Counted from the first letter of the stretch, positions 33,545-45,894 are shown. The stretch is DNA of 64,000 nt from Siphonodentalium dalli (GCA_032622095.1 CP136069.1:41144194-41208193); one strand, 5' to 3'. A program made the numbers and translations. The notes: generated by a model from the letters alone, not told the origin.

Positions 33545-33895
33545 ATATATTGGCACAGTGCTTTATACAGCCAGCACGATATCAGACCTCGGAGTAACAT
33601 TAAATTGAAAGAACCAGTCACAATCTCCATGCAAAGAATATATGTTACAAATTTCCAAATATGATTGCATATTTTGGAAATTGGAATATACATTTAGTTG
33701 AAAAATAATTTTGAACTGAAAAAACCTCAATGATCAATTTATCAAGATTTTCTTATTATTAAAGCAAAGATTTCAAACGCTTTGTAATGAGAATATTTGT
33801 AGCTTTTAAATCTACTTCAGATCATGACCAGTTTTCATTGAAAAATGTTACATTTTACTCCGAGACCTGATTTATGGAGTGCCTTATATTTTATC
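33545..33895. repeat. Possible inverted-repeat element
   Basis: CCTCGGAGTAACATT near 33588 is roughly inverted as AATGTTACATTTTACTCCGAG near 33845, and flanking GCACAGTGCTTTATA resembles the inverse of GAGTGCCTTATA. The match is imperfect. Confidence 0.35.
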
Positions 33896-33899
33896 TTCC

Positions 33900-34616
33900 C
33901 AACACAGATTGGTTAGGGGGTTAATGTTTTTTTTATTGTAAACATTTTATTGTAACAACTTGTTACCAACAAGTACAAACAAAAAACAACAAATGTATAA
34001 ATATAGTTCTGAAAAAATATAATTTATGACTAGACTAGCACCGTATATGGTGAATTGAATCTGTGTACTTCTGTGTTCCAAGAACAGTAGACAACCAAGA
34101 CCAAATGCCTCGAATAGGTTGCGAACATGTTTTTGGCGATTCGACCACCCAAGAACAGGCCAGTAACAGACCAAGAATGTATTCGGTCTTGGTAACATGT
34201 TTTTAAGAACAATCAAGGACACGGATTCAAATACACCCACAATTGTTGAGATTTAGCCATACATTGCTCTAAAAATAGCAATCTATGGCGATTCTTCTGT
34301 CTTCAATGGCATCAATATATGCACAAACTCGCTATATGAAGTCTTGGCTGCAATCCAAACATATGTATTGATGGGACAGTGAAAGAAGAGGAGGGAATAA
34401 CTAAATGCTTGAAAGGTATAGACTATCTTTTTCTCCACATATTTAGCAAACAGTTGTCATTTACTTCAACCTATATTAATTATCAACTTGATGAGAAGAT
34501 ATTTTAATCCCATTATTGGCATTAAGATATCATTTATCAGTGAAGAGCGGGACAAGCGAGAATTTGGGACTGGAACCATTTTTGGAATCCTCTACCGCCA
34601 TTTTGGCACAACTAAC
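33900..34616. other. PNUTS intron, nothing recognised
   Basis: AT-rich intron next to exon e. Minus-strand open frames near 33947-34240 have no recognisable product. Confidence 0.45.
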
Positions 34617-34976
34617 CTGTTGAACGGAATTTAGAGGCAAACGTTTTAACCGTTTTTGGCCTCTTTTTGATTTCTTTATCATTCAAATCATCAGATTTGT
34701 CGTCAGTCCTATCGGAATTATCACAGATTTGGCCCGATGAATTTGTCGACTGTTCAGTACTATTGGAGTTTGTTGTGTTGTCATGGCTACTGTCTTTATG
34801 GTGGTGGTGATGGTGATGAGAAGTAGATGCAGATCTATCCCTGTGTTTATGGCGATCATGTTTATCATCCTTATCTCTCCTTTTCTCCTTATCCTTTTCT
34901 CTATCCTTGTCTTTATCTCGTTCCTTATCCTTTTCTTTTTCCTTGTCTTTTCGATCATCTTTCTTCTTCGTTTTCT
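34617..34976 (-). CDS. PPP1R10: PNUTS exon e: charged Lys/Asp/Glu/Arg linker with His run
   Basis: Visible residues 148-267. It opens with a highly charged stretch of repeating KDKEK/DKDR units, probably nuclear-localising, followed by seven consecutive His codons at 34799-34819 and a Ser/Thr/Asn-rich part. It closes with KTFASKFRSTG, a near copy of the HAKFRSTG motif of vertebrate PNUTS, which anchors the assignment. Acceptor atttacag, donor G|gttagt. The plus-strand open frame over it is only its antisense shadow. Confidence 0.94.
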
Positions 34977-35096
34977 CTGTAAATGAGCAAAATTGGATCC
35001 ATGTTAAGCATACTAGGGATCCCCACCCACATGGTAGTGATCAAAATCAAGTATGGAAGTGGATATCTAATGCCAAATAAAGAAACAGGTGCCACG

Positions 35097-35336
35097 TTAA
35101 CCCTTCCATGACTGGTTCTTCCTGAAATTTTTAGAAAACCCTGTGCCAATGCATTCTCTTATATATGCGAGGCTCCCTATGCGAGGATCCCAAAGCACAT
35201 AAAAGATTTTGCATAGGCAATATTTACCTTGACCTTGTATGCGAAGCTCTCTATGGGAGACTCGCATATAAATGAGAATGCACTGGCACAGGATCTTTAA
35301 TGCTGCACCAGCCAGCTCCTGTCTTGAAAGGGTTAA
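35097..35336. mobile_element. TTAA MITE, C family (C5)
   Basis: TTAA|CCCTTCCATGACTGG to CAGCTCCTGTCTTGAAAGGG|TTAA, with two partly decayed palindrome modules. Confidence 0.82.
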
Positions 35337-35556
35337 AGAGTACATCTAAAGACACAATGCATTTAATGATTTTCCGGCATTAACCTCCATTTGAAGCACT
35401 GGTGCCCTTGTTTTAGCATATGTTTTAGTTCATTTGGAAAAAATTTGCTAAGAAATATGTGACAAGTTTGTAAAATACTAGTCTAGATTCTCTCCACTGA
35501 TCGGCATTTGAAAAATCAAAATCTCATAAGGTGCTCTTGAATAAGAACCATTAGAA

Positions 35557-35916
35557 TTAAAGTGATGTGAAACACTCCGGTGATCAAATAGAAATGGACA
35601 ATAATCTTGTTGAAATTAGTTACTTTTAGAAATATTATATCCAAATTGACAACACGCACCGTCATTATTATTATATATTAATTAACTGCAGTAAATCTCG
35701 ATGAAGAAATTGATTTCGTTATTTTATCGCCTATAGATGCGTCCCGAATCGATGAGTAAATATTTACAATTAAGCATTGTTCAGACCATGGTATGGTCAA
35801 TTTGCTTCAGATTTTTTACGATGTTGGTAGAATGTTACTTTCCTCCAGTTGGAATAGCGCCTGAATACTATCTTATCAGTTTCACGCACCCAAACAAGTG
35901 CATACTATGTCTTTAA
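35557..35916. mobile_element. TTAA element, O family (O2)
   Basis: TTAA|AGTGATGTGAAACACTCCGG to GTGCATACTATGTCT|TTAA. Same order of internal blocks as O1. Confidence 0.8.
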
Positions 35917-36685
35917 GGATATACATGTACACATATTGGTAAAGTCTCTTTTCAATAATTTGTCTTTATAATATAAGAGTGTGTTAGAAGTGGCGCTCCA
36001 TTTTTATTCGATATTATATTAACAAGAACGTTACAAAGAGAAAAAAATAACTCATTGTATTCAAGAAATTTCTCAAAGTCCTTTACTCGGGAGAAATATT
36101 TTTGTTATCTACTGATCATTTTTCATTTCATATTTGTTTACACATGTACTTAATTAAAACTGTTTCTGAAAAACACAATACCATATTGAAATCTGTTTTA
36201 TAATTCAGTCATGACCAGATTGAATATTTCTTTCATCAGGTCAGGCACATCCTGAATTCAACTATAATAGTTATATTTAACTATAATAGTTGAATATTGA
36301 TAATACTGTTTTGTGAATTCGATAAAAGAGGGATAATCTAAAATCATATTTCACAACAAAATATTCAAAATCAGCGTCCAACTAATTCTGTACCATGTTT
36401 GTGTTTGTGATGAAATAACATGATTTGATTCATGTGAACGATTAACCTTCATGGCACGTGATCGTCCAGTCAATTACCATTCAATTGGTACAAATATTGT
36501 AACGAAGGAGGAGAGATTGAGTTGCATGTTAATGTCATCTATAAAAGGCATGCTTGTGGCAATATTCAAGGAAATAAGCTGACACAAAAGTTTACACAAC
36601 AAATTTTATCTGGAGACTGTTTGATGTAATGTTGTTAAGAGCGCAATTTGACTGAGCACTGGCATGCGCAATCCCAAAGATTCCT
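35917..36685. other. PNUTS intron, nothing recognised
   Basis: AT-rich. It includes a short ACTATAATAGTTATATTTAACTATAATAGT duplication near 36260-36290. No coding potential. Confidence 0.45.
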
Positions 36686-36751
36686 TTAACCCTTTCAGTG
36701 CCAGGGGCCGATCTCATCGGCCCTAATTTACAGTCTGTAAAATCGGCCCTA

Positions 36752-36782
<31 letters not shown>

Positions 36783-37111
36783 ATAGATTTTTTTGGGTTG
36801 AATTTGTTTTGGGTATGCTTAAGCGTGCTATAGCGAATTTAAAAACAAACTGGATAAGACCTTAGGGGCATGTTATAACTCAAAACTATCACCAAGTATT
36901 CATAGTAATAATTTTGATGCCCATGAAAACCATAAGATTCCCTGGCACTAAACCTACAAAATAAGTCTGTTAACCCTTTGAACCCTGACGCCCTACTAAG
37001 ACCGACACCCTGACCCTGGGCTCCTCATGGGATTTTCCTTTAAATTTTATAGTGTTTTGTTGGATGATGTTGGTTATGTTTAATTTGTGACACAGGTATG
37101 AAACTTTACAG

Positions 37112-37144
<33 letters not shown>

Positions 37145-38254
37145 ATTGATCACTGATCATTATAAAATCGGAAGACTTTGCACGCGGCAGTGTCTTGGTA
37201 ACGGTTGCTATGCAACTACCCCGAATTGACTGGAAAAGGCAATTATAGCATGGTATGTCAATAACTCAATGCCAGTGATTGTGTTTTTGATGACGATAAT
37301 ACCCTAATGTGAAATTTGAGATATATCCGACAAGAATTTAAGAGAGATCGAATGAAATTAATTATTTAAGGTAGCAACGGTTGCTAATCAAGTGCCACAA
37401 ATTAACGGATGACACCACTGCTCTAACCATTAAGTGGTAGTGTTCCCTTAATTTATACAATATCTAGTCGCATAATGCTGTATATGTTCAATGGTGGCAC
37501 CTGTTTGAAACTGTGCTTACATATGTATGATATGCATGGACCATTCTATGATCATTAAAATATAAGGACAATTTGCCACCCAGTAACGGTTACCAGACAA
37601 CTACCCGGCATTAGCAAGAAACTGCAATTATGATGCAGCTATATGTCCTATATATAACACCACATTTCGCTTAAAACGCATGCGCATATATTCCTACCCG
37701 ATACTATAGTGGGTAGACATTCCATATACACACCCTGACCACCGCCGATGTCTATATGGCCATTTAAACATATATTAGTGGGTATGTCGTGCATAAGTAC
37801 GCTATAAACCATTTATTTCGCATTTCGCTGCTCTGCGCATGCGCCAAGAAATCAACTTGATATGCGATCGAGGCCCTTCACCATATAAATATAATTTGAA
37901 CAGGCTTTTTATATTTGATATATATAACTAGAGTTTAGACGTCGATTTGTTATTGAATCGCATAGCTATTAACTATAAACACGTGGCGGTCGTTATAATG
38001 GCCGGTTCAGCGTGGGTATATGGAGGTTCACGCAGCGGCCGGTATTCCGGACGCTGGTGTTCAAAGGGTTAAAGAATATAAGAAAAAATTATTAAAATTG
38101 TAAAAAATAATAACAAATGATGAAAAATTGTTAGGCCAATGCATTCTCTTATATATGCGAGGCGACCTATGGTCGACTCGCATATATAAGAGAATGCATT
38201 GGTACAGGGTATATGGGTTGATACAAAAATCGGACCTGGCACTCAAAGGGTTAA
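36686..38254. mobile_element. TTAA MITE, B family (B3), split by a nested element
   Basis: TTAA|CCCTTTCAGTGCCAGGGG at the left, CCTGGCACTCAAAGGG|TTAA at the right. The right part carries one complete palindrome module (38130-38203). Split at 36970-38072 by another TTAA element. Confidence 0.88.
36970..38072. mobile_element. 1.1-kb TTAA element (S) nested in B3
   Basis: TTAA|CCCTTTGAACCCTGACGCC to GGACGCTGGTGTTCAAAGGG|TTAA. Removing it with one TTAA rejoins CAAAATAAGTCTG-TTAA-AGAATATAAG, the sequence found uninterrupted (inverted) in B1 and B2. The inside has a run of 31 C at 37114-37144 and no recognisable gene. Confidence 0.93.
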
Positions 38255-39060
38255 AACAGGGAAAATGTGGATTTATCACTGTCAAATTCAACTAGTGCGA
38301 TCGGCTTTGATTTCGTTGGCATAAATTTTTGTGGTTTGTCATCAAAAGGCTTCGTCGTCGATACTAGTACATGAACTCATGGATCAGATATCATTTTATG
38401 CACATCAACAGGTCCTACAACAGCAGCTGCATGACAAAAAATTATTTGTGTACTATTGAGAAATTAGACCCCAAGGAATTCCTGCGTTGAAAGCACATAA
38501 CGCAATTATTACCATAATAGCTACCAGCTTCATTTCAAACTTTCGGCAAGTAGGTATTTATTGTATTATGTAGTCTGCACGTGGTTACTAGTAAACCAAT
38601 AGCCTTTTAAAGAAATCAATGCATTGAGCATTGTTATACAAACTATCATAGCCGAGATCAGATGATATAGCATATCAATTTTGTTACGGTGAATGAATGA
38701 TATTGTATTGAAAAAGATTACGTTTCATCTCGTGTTCTGTGTTTTTCTGCATAAATTTTACGGCTTTTAGAAAACAGACCTTAATGCCCGATCTTTATTT
38801 CCATCTCGTATATTATATGGGTTTTTTGCTCATTCAACGCAAGAGTCGATTATTTCGTTGGTTGTTGATTTCGAAATTAATGAATAACAGACCTCCACGA
38901 GTGACGAGTTAAAAGGAATTTACAGTATAGTAGTTAAATATAACTAGAATAACTTGAATTCATGATGTCCTGACCTGCTCATGGCTGTTAATAATCATTT
39001 TACTGACTGTACTGTGAAACAAATCACTCAGCATTAAGAAGTATTACATTGTGTATAATA
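38255..39060. other. PNUTS intron, nothing recognised
   Basis: No open frame of note and no family shared with the rest of the window. Confidence 0.45.
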
Positions 39061-39069
39061 CTATATATA

Positions 39070-39600
39070 GAGGATCTCTAATGAGTCGCAATTCTATATG
39101 AAATTTATTAACCGAGTGCACTAAATTCAATTCGATTCAAGCTTCAGCAAGACTCGAATCAAATTTAGTGGAGGAGGTAAATAAATTTTGTATAGAATTG
39201 CGACCAATTTGAGATCCATTTTATCCCATAATTACATTTTAGGAAGGAAAAATAATCTTGAAATGGCTGAGGTTAAACAAAATTATTATTGATTTCCTTA
39301 TCACAACCAAAGGGGAAATAAAGAAACCTTCAAGAAAAAATATACTTCCATTTTAAATGTGTCTTATCTTGACAAAATTGATTCATCCACACTTATCACC
39401 CATGTTTATCTCACAGTCAACACTAAATAACACAACACAAATTGAATATCATAATTATATTCTCATTAACATAATAAAAAGGTTCTGGCATTGACATCAT
39501 TACCATTGCGCAAAGCTCTAAAGTCACTGCGCGTGCCAATAATACACATCTTACTAAAAAATATGAGGTCGAATTTACAGCACTATTATGTGATAAAAAG
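39070..39600. repeat. Dispersed repeat with leading palindrome (P1)
   Basis: A foldback (GGATCTCTAATGAGTCGCAA to TTGCGACC..GAGATCC, 39072-39219) is followed by about 350 bp with TTATCACAACCAAA, CACTTATCACCCATGTT and GGCATTGACATCATTACCAT. Copy at 60876-61235 (about 80% by eye). Confidence 0.65.
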
Positions 39601-39987
39601 GGTTGTCAAAATTTGCTACCATACTGCTTTACCTGGGCAACATTCATTTCTTTCTTAAAAAGTATGATAGGACATACGCATAGTTTAGTTTTTTTCAACC
39701 CAGTCAATGTTTTGATTAGATATAGGGTATACATCTAGTAATATTATAGTAATATTATATGAAAACAATCTTGGAACGATATACCAGTACGCCCATTCCC
39801 AATACTTACCACTGCCAGAAACAACATTTTACATATATACATGTATATACCTGGATAACAGAGCTGGAGCTGGAAAACTTATTATAAATACAAACACAAC
39901 AACAAATTCAAAAACATTCAGAAATGGATAAAAGATAACCTAGAAATACTAATTTTGTCAAATATTCTGTAGAAGCATAGGTGTAGT

Positions 39988-40146
39988 TTAACACTTCCAT
40001 GACTGGAGCTTCCTGAAATTTTGCGAAAATCATGTGCCAATGCATTCTTTTATATATGCGAGTCTTCCATAGGGAGCCTTGTATATATAAGAGAATACAC
40101 TGGCACAGGATCTTTAATACAGCACCAGCACAGCTGAAAGGGTTAA
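39988..40146. mobile_element. TTAA MITE, C family (C6), short
   Basis: TTAA|CACTTCCATGACTGGAGC to CAGCACAGCTGAAAGGG|TTAA with a single palindrome module between. Confidence 0.82.
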
Positions 40147-40512
40147 CACGGATTAATTTCTCAGTAATGTTCAAATTTTGAACAAACAAAGCTGGGCTGT
40201 CATCTGGTGCATACCCCCATGTAGCATACCGCCTAGCTGAGATACTCAATGTCAAGATGGACAAAAAAATAAACTTTTTGTGTGAATAACACTAGGACGG
40301 GAAACCAGAACAAAACGATTGAATACTCCATTGAGTGTCTCGATACTGTTGAACATCCAAATAAAATTTCATCATTGAGATCTGATAACCTATGGTTGAG
40401 ATATCGGTCATGGGGATATACCGGTAATAATTATTTTTATTTGATTACATGTAAATTGCGGCAGATAGAAAGGCCATAAATAACTAATCATTTTTTGCAT
40501 TTATAAGTTTTT

Positions 40513-40913
40513 TTAACCCTTTACCCAACAGAAGGGCCCTGTGCCAATGCATTCTCTTATATATGCGAGTCGACCATAGGTCGCCTCGCATATATAAGAG
40601 AATGCATTGGCTTAACACATTAAAAATTATAAAATTGTTAAAGAATGTAAGAAAAAATGTTAAAAAGTGTTAAAAAAAAGATTTTTTTTAGGCCAATGCA
40701 TTCTCTTATATATGCGAGGCGACCTATGGTCGACTCGCATATATAAGAGAATGCATTGGCACATGGCATAACTGTAACTATCACAATGTGGTCAAGGAGC
40801 CGGTTCCAATGATATCCATATTTGTATGGTTCTATTGAGACAGACCGAAGATATTTTAGGCTGTTGAAGCTTTATTTGGCCGGTTCTGGCCGGTTTGTTG
40901 GGTAAAGGGTTAA
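40513..40913 (+). mobile_element. TTAA MITE, A family (A2)
   Basis: Same order and orientation as A1, over 95% alike by eye. It ends about 78 bp beyond the donor of PNUTS exon d. Confidence 0.92.
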
Positions 40914-40991
40914 AAGCAAAATTTTATAAAAATTGCCATAAGCATTTCTTCTTTTGTATTTTGTTTTTGTCCTGCATGCGTCTACTGTTAC

Positions 40992-41063
40992 CTGTAGTAT
41001 TGCTAGTAGTTCGTATTTTTTGCATCCACCTATCCACAATTACACTCGATAGAGTCTTCAAAT
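40992..41063 (-). CDS. PPP1R10: PNUTS exon d: end of TFIIS N-terminal domain
   Basis: Visible residues 124-147, with DLKTLSSVIVDRWMQKIR aligning to ELRKLASVLVSDWMAVIR of vertebrate PNUTS, the last helix of the domain. The exon is 72 bp with phase 1 at both ends, so it is frame-neutral if skipped. A TTAA element ends about 78 bp away on the donor side and a palindromic TA element starts about 57 bp away on the acceptor side. Reading through the donor would add a Lys-rich stretch and then a stop. Confidence 0.92.
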
Positions 41064-41119
41064 CTGGAATAGAAATGGTATGAATATTCAATATTAGAGT
41101 AGGGTGGTCATGATTATGG

Positions 41120-41262
41120 TACAGTAATGCCCTAAATAATCGACTCCTTAACGACAACAGAATTATGGGTAACTTTTCAGGATTTAGTCGGAAATATGGC
41201 TTGTTGCCATTCATAGGAAAGCTCTCACAGAGCTTTCGGTTGAATGGCAACATAAATGTAAC
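41120..41262. mobile_element. Palindromic TA-flanked MITE (E7), right arm lost
   Basis: TA|CAGTAATGCCCTAAATAATC through GGAAAGCTCTCACAGAGC, then the right arm breaks off after GAATGGCAACAT. It starts 57 bp above the acceptor of PNUTS exon d. Confidence 0.75.
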
Positions 41263-41279
41263 TGCATAACTTCCCAGCA

Positions 41280-42670
41280 CTATTGGGCATTTTGTCGAAA
41301 GTGATGAACTTTGTCACATGAATAAAGTGTGCAATGTTGTGTGTTTTAATTTTTGGATACATAAGTGACGCACATAAGCAATATATGTGTTATCGAGGCA
41401 TTGACAATAAGTAGTTTTATAAACATGCAGAACTTTGCAAGTAACAAATTTTGACTATAATATCTTTGATGTACATATACCTTGTTTATCCCGATGCTCG
41501 TGCCTTCTGTTGTTATTGAATCAGGTAAAATTCACATCTTATAAGATGTGTATGAATTTTATATGGAATTAGTTTGTTTGTAGACCATATTAATCAAAGA
41601 TTCAAATCTAAAACAATTAGAACACCCTGCAGTACAGAATTATCTATTTGTTTCTGTGAACATGAGCATGGTTTATACATTGATACCATATTTCAACCAA
41701 TTCATCCCCATTTGCTCGAATTTTGGTCCGTTTTAGGATGTTTTCAACAATTTTTTTATGCAATGAAGCAGAATATTGTGCGAACTATATGCAAATAAAC
41801 AGGTAAGAGTCTTTTTAGAAGGAAATTGTTTGGTGCAGGTGAATTTTATGCAAATATCCGAAATATGCAATTACATGTAAGCGTTATGCAATCAAATAGT
41901 GCAATAAATTTGACAGCAGTGATTCTTTAACCAACAATATACTCAAATGATACACTATATATCAAACAATAATACAAATATGAATATACCAGCTCAAACA
42001 GGCTAGGCTCCCTTTGGGAGCCTTTATTCAATGGCGTAAGTTTGCTGCCACAAAATATTTTCTTTTTGGCAAAACAGAATTTCATATGGCAAAAATTTTG
42101 GCAAGTAGGTTTTTAATTATTTGATGTGCACTATCAAGTCAGAATCATCTTTAGTTTGCACAAAATGGCAATCCCTTCTTTCTGTCATAATCGAACTTTT
42201 ATCAAACAGCTAATTGACCGTGGTAAAAAGATGAGTCGGAAAAAGAGATTAATTTTGTTTCCAGTTAATTCTCACTTATTTGAATTATGGATGCATGCAG
42301 TCATTGTAACAATGCCTATTAATGGCAACATGGCACAAAATACAGTTAATTTTGAATCTTCGAATCATAAGGCCTGGGCAACATTGTATACCATGTGTTT
42401 ATGATGTTCTTATTTTATGACCAGCGATTATAAAGCAATAGGATAAACATAGTTTCTCGGGTGTCACTTAGATATATGTATTTCTACCTGTACTTTGCAT
42501 TACCAGCTCATTTTACCTGTGTCTGTGGTTACTTATTTTTACAGTATATAATAACAAAGATAAACTAGAGATGGGCCTGTCCCAGATGGGACTGAGGTAT
42601 ACCCCCCATATTCAACATGTTATTTGAATGTAGTAGCCATTACTGTATATTGGGCACTGAAATTATGTGA
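41280..42670. other. PNUTS intron, nothing recognised
   Basis: Short plus-strand open frames near 41574 and 42126 have no recognisable product. A small hairpin GGCTCCC..GGGAGCC lies near 42008-42024. Confidence 0.4.
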
Positions 42671-42674
42671 ACAG

Positions 42675-42805
42675 GTAACCCTAAATCCCCTAAGCCCTAA
42701 AACTAATCTTGAACCTCTTAACCCTTAATCCTAATCCTAAAAAATAATAAAATAACAGTTCCCATTGCAGGTGCACAACCCTAACCCTAATCTTAAACCT
42801 ATTGA
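42675..42805. repeat. Degenerate CCCTAA-type telomere-like tract
   Basis: Repeated CCCTAA, CCTAAT and CCCTTAAT words, for example GTAACCCTAAATCCCCTAAG and CCCTAACCCTAATC. They are interrupted, so this is an old interstitial tract or a chance simple repeat. Confidence 0.5.
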
Positions 42806-43170
42806 CCCGAAAAATGTAGGAATAAAAGCTCGGACAAAATTATGCATGTTGCGAAAATGTTCCAAGTAGAAAAAGGGGAATAACTTCACCAAAAAAAAAA
42901 GTCGGACAAACGTCATAATCGCAGGTGCACAGGTTCCCATGGTGGTTGATGTCTGTGCCAAGTTTCACGGAAAATTATCATAAAACGACTGAGAAAAACT
43001 CCACAGATGGATGGCTTGACGGACGGACAGACGGCTTGACGGACAAGCTGATAAAAATGAGAATTTCGCAAATATTTTGGAAATTTGGCAAAAAAAATTT
43101 TCATTTGACAAAAATTTTGGTCCAGCGTCAACCATGCTAGCCAGGAACCTTGGCATATGGACAGCAGAAA
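42770..43170. repeat. Dispersed 'TAATCGCAGGTGC' / GGACGGACAGACGG repeat
   Basis: ATGTAGGAATAAAAGCTCGG, TCATAATCGCAGGTGCACA, TGTGCCAAGTTTCACG and the tail GGACGGACAGACGG. A related piece is at 9425-9610. Confidence 0.6.
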
Positions 43171-43339
43171 CCCACGGAAAGCTGGAACTGAATAAATAAT
43201 ATTATTTTTTTTAATTGAATTTTTTTTTGTAACATCTGCCGGGGTTCACTGAAACACAACATCAAATTAGGTTGAAATCGGTCGAGGGGTCGTGGAGAAA
43301 AATTGTGAACATGCAGATCCTCTTTTATATATAGATATC

Positions 43340-44314
43340 AGTTTTGTTTTCTATTGTTCTATCCCATTAATTAATGCTTCACCAGTTAATCATATTCCGG
43401 CTACTATTCCGTATTTTTCACCCACCTCATTCCGACAGAATTTTTGGACGCTAAACTGATCAGCAGAAAGGAGGCCGCCAAGTCAATTATGATGTTTATT
43501 TTCCACTCATATATCGCACCCCATGCACCAAAAGTTAATTTGTCAATGGTATATTCTGGCTCGGACTGTACTCATAGAACTTCAGGAGTAGCATGACTTT
43601 GACTGACCTTTCTTCTGAATTGTCAGCACACACCAGCACTCTACATAAAATAAATGAACCCCCGTTGTAATGCAACAAAACAATATAATTACGACCCGTA
43701 AACCAGGTGCACCCCCGAACTCGCATAAATGCGTATTTGGCAGCGACTGGGTAACTCGCATTTATGCGAGCTTGGCATCGAAAGAGTTAAAAATGTTCAC
43801 AACTCCCAGGATCCTTTCATACATTCACACACAAACATCGTGTTTCACACATCGCATGGCCTCTCACTATCGTATATGACAGGCTGTTTGACACACACAA
43901 CAAACTACGCATTTTGGTAATGACAGGACAGGGCGAAAGGACGTCCATAGACCTGGCCAGTGGCATCGTACAGCCACGGTGGAGTAAGTTCAGAAAAATG
44001 ACCTTGTGGGGAAATGGTGAACTGTCCGGTGGGAACATATCAGTCAAGTTTCCGTATTGGGAGCTGGGAGTATCTGCATCGCGAACCGGGTTAAATAGAT
44101 CAGAACAATTTTGTATTTCTCTACTAAATTACTTTGAAATGTGGCATCGCCATGATTACCTGGTCACAATTGTTTTGTTTATCTTGAGTGGCTTGATGTC
44201 GGCATGTTTGCGAGATCAAAGAACATCGCGACACACGCTAAAGTACATGCCGCTCGTGCGCCTTCAAGTTTGAAGATGTCTGGGACAATATAATCAAGAT
44301 TCGGAACGATTCTG
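43340..44314. other. Unassigned; one 119-codon open frame
   Basis: The plus-strand open frame 43914-44273 has mixed composition and no motif I recognise. A TCGCATAAATGCG / CGCATTTATGCGAG pair near 43722-43769 forms a loose inverted repeat. Confidence 0.35.
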
Positions 44315-44483
44315 AATCCCTCAAAAGTATCGTAAAAGATTTTTTAGTAAATTGTATAACTAACATCATTAAATCCCTCAAAAGTATCATCAAAGATTTG
44401 TTATTAAAATGTACAACAAACATCAATAAATCCCGCAAAGTATCGTCAAAGATTTTTTATTAAAATGTACAACAAACATAAAA
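44315..44483. repeat. Tandem repeat, 57-bp unit x3
   Basis: Units start AATCCCTCAAAAGTATCATC and contain AAAGATTTTTTATTAAAATG and TACAACAAACATCA. The first two are 57 bp. Confidence 0.8.
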
Positions 44484-45005
44484 AAATTCGTCATCAAATA
44501 CATAAATAACTTCACAATCTTCACTGACCACGAATGCCTGTTCCATCAAAGTTGGACAACTCTGTATCCGTATGGTCACGTGGTTATACAAACCGGAAAT
44601 CGAAAGTGAACTCATATATTCAACGCATTTTGACATATGTTTAATCCCGAAAGTATCTTTTTGTGTGTTTTAAATTGGCATACTAACAACCCACATTAAG
44701 CTAGTAACACCTCAAGAAATAAGACATTTGGTGTGCTTGCAGATAATTCGGCCGACGATATCTCGGAGATGTGTTACTGACTATACTGTTATGAAGTTTT
44801 CCCCAAATTGCCAAACGGCCCCGCTAATTTATACCTAGCGGAAAGCCTGTCAAACCCCATGCCAACCTTGTCCGGCCCAGACTGCGATTATCTTATCCAT
44901 GACCTAACAAACTTGCTACGGACATCATTTAAAAGAAATCCATTAAGACCGTCTGGTCTGGAAACTTGAGGTTGGATTGATGCAAACCAAGCTCAGAAAA
45001 CAAGG

Positions 45006-45260
45006 ACAGTAATGCTCTAAATAATCGACTCATTAACCACAGCAGAATTATGGGTAATTTTTCAGGATTTAGTTGGAAATATGGCTTGTTGCCATTCATC
45101 GGAAAGCTCTCACCGAAATATGGTTTGTTGCCATTCATCGGAAAGCTCTCAGCGAGAGCTTTCCGATGAATGGCAACAAGCCATAATTCCGACTAAATCC
45201 TGAACAATTACCCATTATTCTGCTGTGGTAATGAGTCGATTATTTAGGGCATTACGGTAC
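45006..45260. mobile_element. Palindromic MITE (E8) with inner duplication
   Basis: CAGTAATGCTCTAAATAATC to GGGCATTACGG|TA. The inner GAAATATGGYTTGTTGCCAT through AAAGCTCTC segment is duplicated on the left arm, lengthening the element. Confidence 0.8.
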
Positions 45261-45637
45261 CAATATGCATAAGATATACAAGAAATTTAGTATAAGATCA
45301 AATAGTGGTAATCGAATTTTAACATTGAACATATGGGAAAAGCTCAATTAGAAATTGTTCTGCAGTTACCGGCTGCAGGGCGGTTTCCGGGTAATAGATT
45401 TGTCACCAGTTTCCAGCTTCAGATAGTAACACACGTGAAAAATGGGAAATCGGTAAAAGCAGTGATTTTATAGTACTCAATAGCTACATGTAGTGAAATA
45501 GAAGTGTTCCATGAGAAGGGGGTTGTCAATTAGTCGACTTAGACTGATTAATGACATCAATTAGTCGACTACGAAATACCCTAGTCGTTTCAACACTAAT
45601 ATTTATTATTATTATAACAGAGCAAAATTGGACTTAC

Positions 45638-45822
45638 CCTTATTGTCTGACTTTGCATATGATTTGATTGTTTTAGCACAATGATTTTTCTTGAGTAATT
45701 CCACAGAAACAGGCATCCGTTGATACACTTTAAGTAATTCCATTAAGAAAGAATTGTCACTCATATCCTTACAGTCTTGTAACCAACTGTTCAGAATATC
45801 CCATCCTCCTTGGGAAATAAAC
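45638..45822 (-). CDS. PPP1R10: PNUTS exon c: TFIIS N-terminal domain, second half
   Basis: Visible residues 62-123. It reads GGWDILNSWL then LLKVYQRMPVSVELLKKN, matching GGYKLLNNWL and the LQHLPLTVDHLKQN block of vertebrate PNUTS, and ends in basic residues before SDNK. The acceptor is ttatacag and the donor G|gtaagt, phase 1. The two conserved Trp residues and the leucine pattern are typical of the LW fold. Confidence 0.95.
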
Positions 45823-45894
45823 CTGTATAAAGGGTAAAAAGGAATAAACTAATGTTCAAACTTATATATATTGAAAACCTCCCAAGAAACAGAA

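Noticed and set aside
34783-34986. Plus-strand 67-codon hydrophobic frame that looks like a membrane protein
   Set aside because: Antisense of Lys/Glu codons of PNUTS exon e gives artificial Leu/Phe/Ile runs.
43914-44273. 119-codon plus-strand open frame
   Set aside because: No family recognised, no splice context or repeat support; kept only as an unassigned stretch.
44315-44483. tRNA or snRNA cluster suggested by threefold repetition
   Set aside because: No cloverleaf, box A/B or Sm-site pattern; simple 57-bp tandem repeat.
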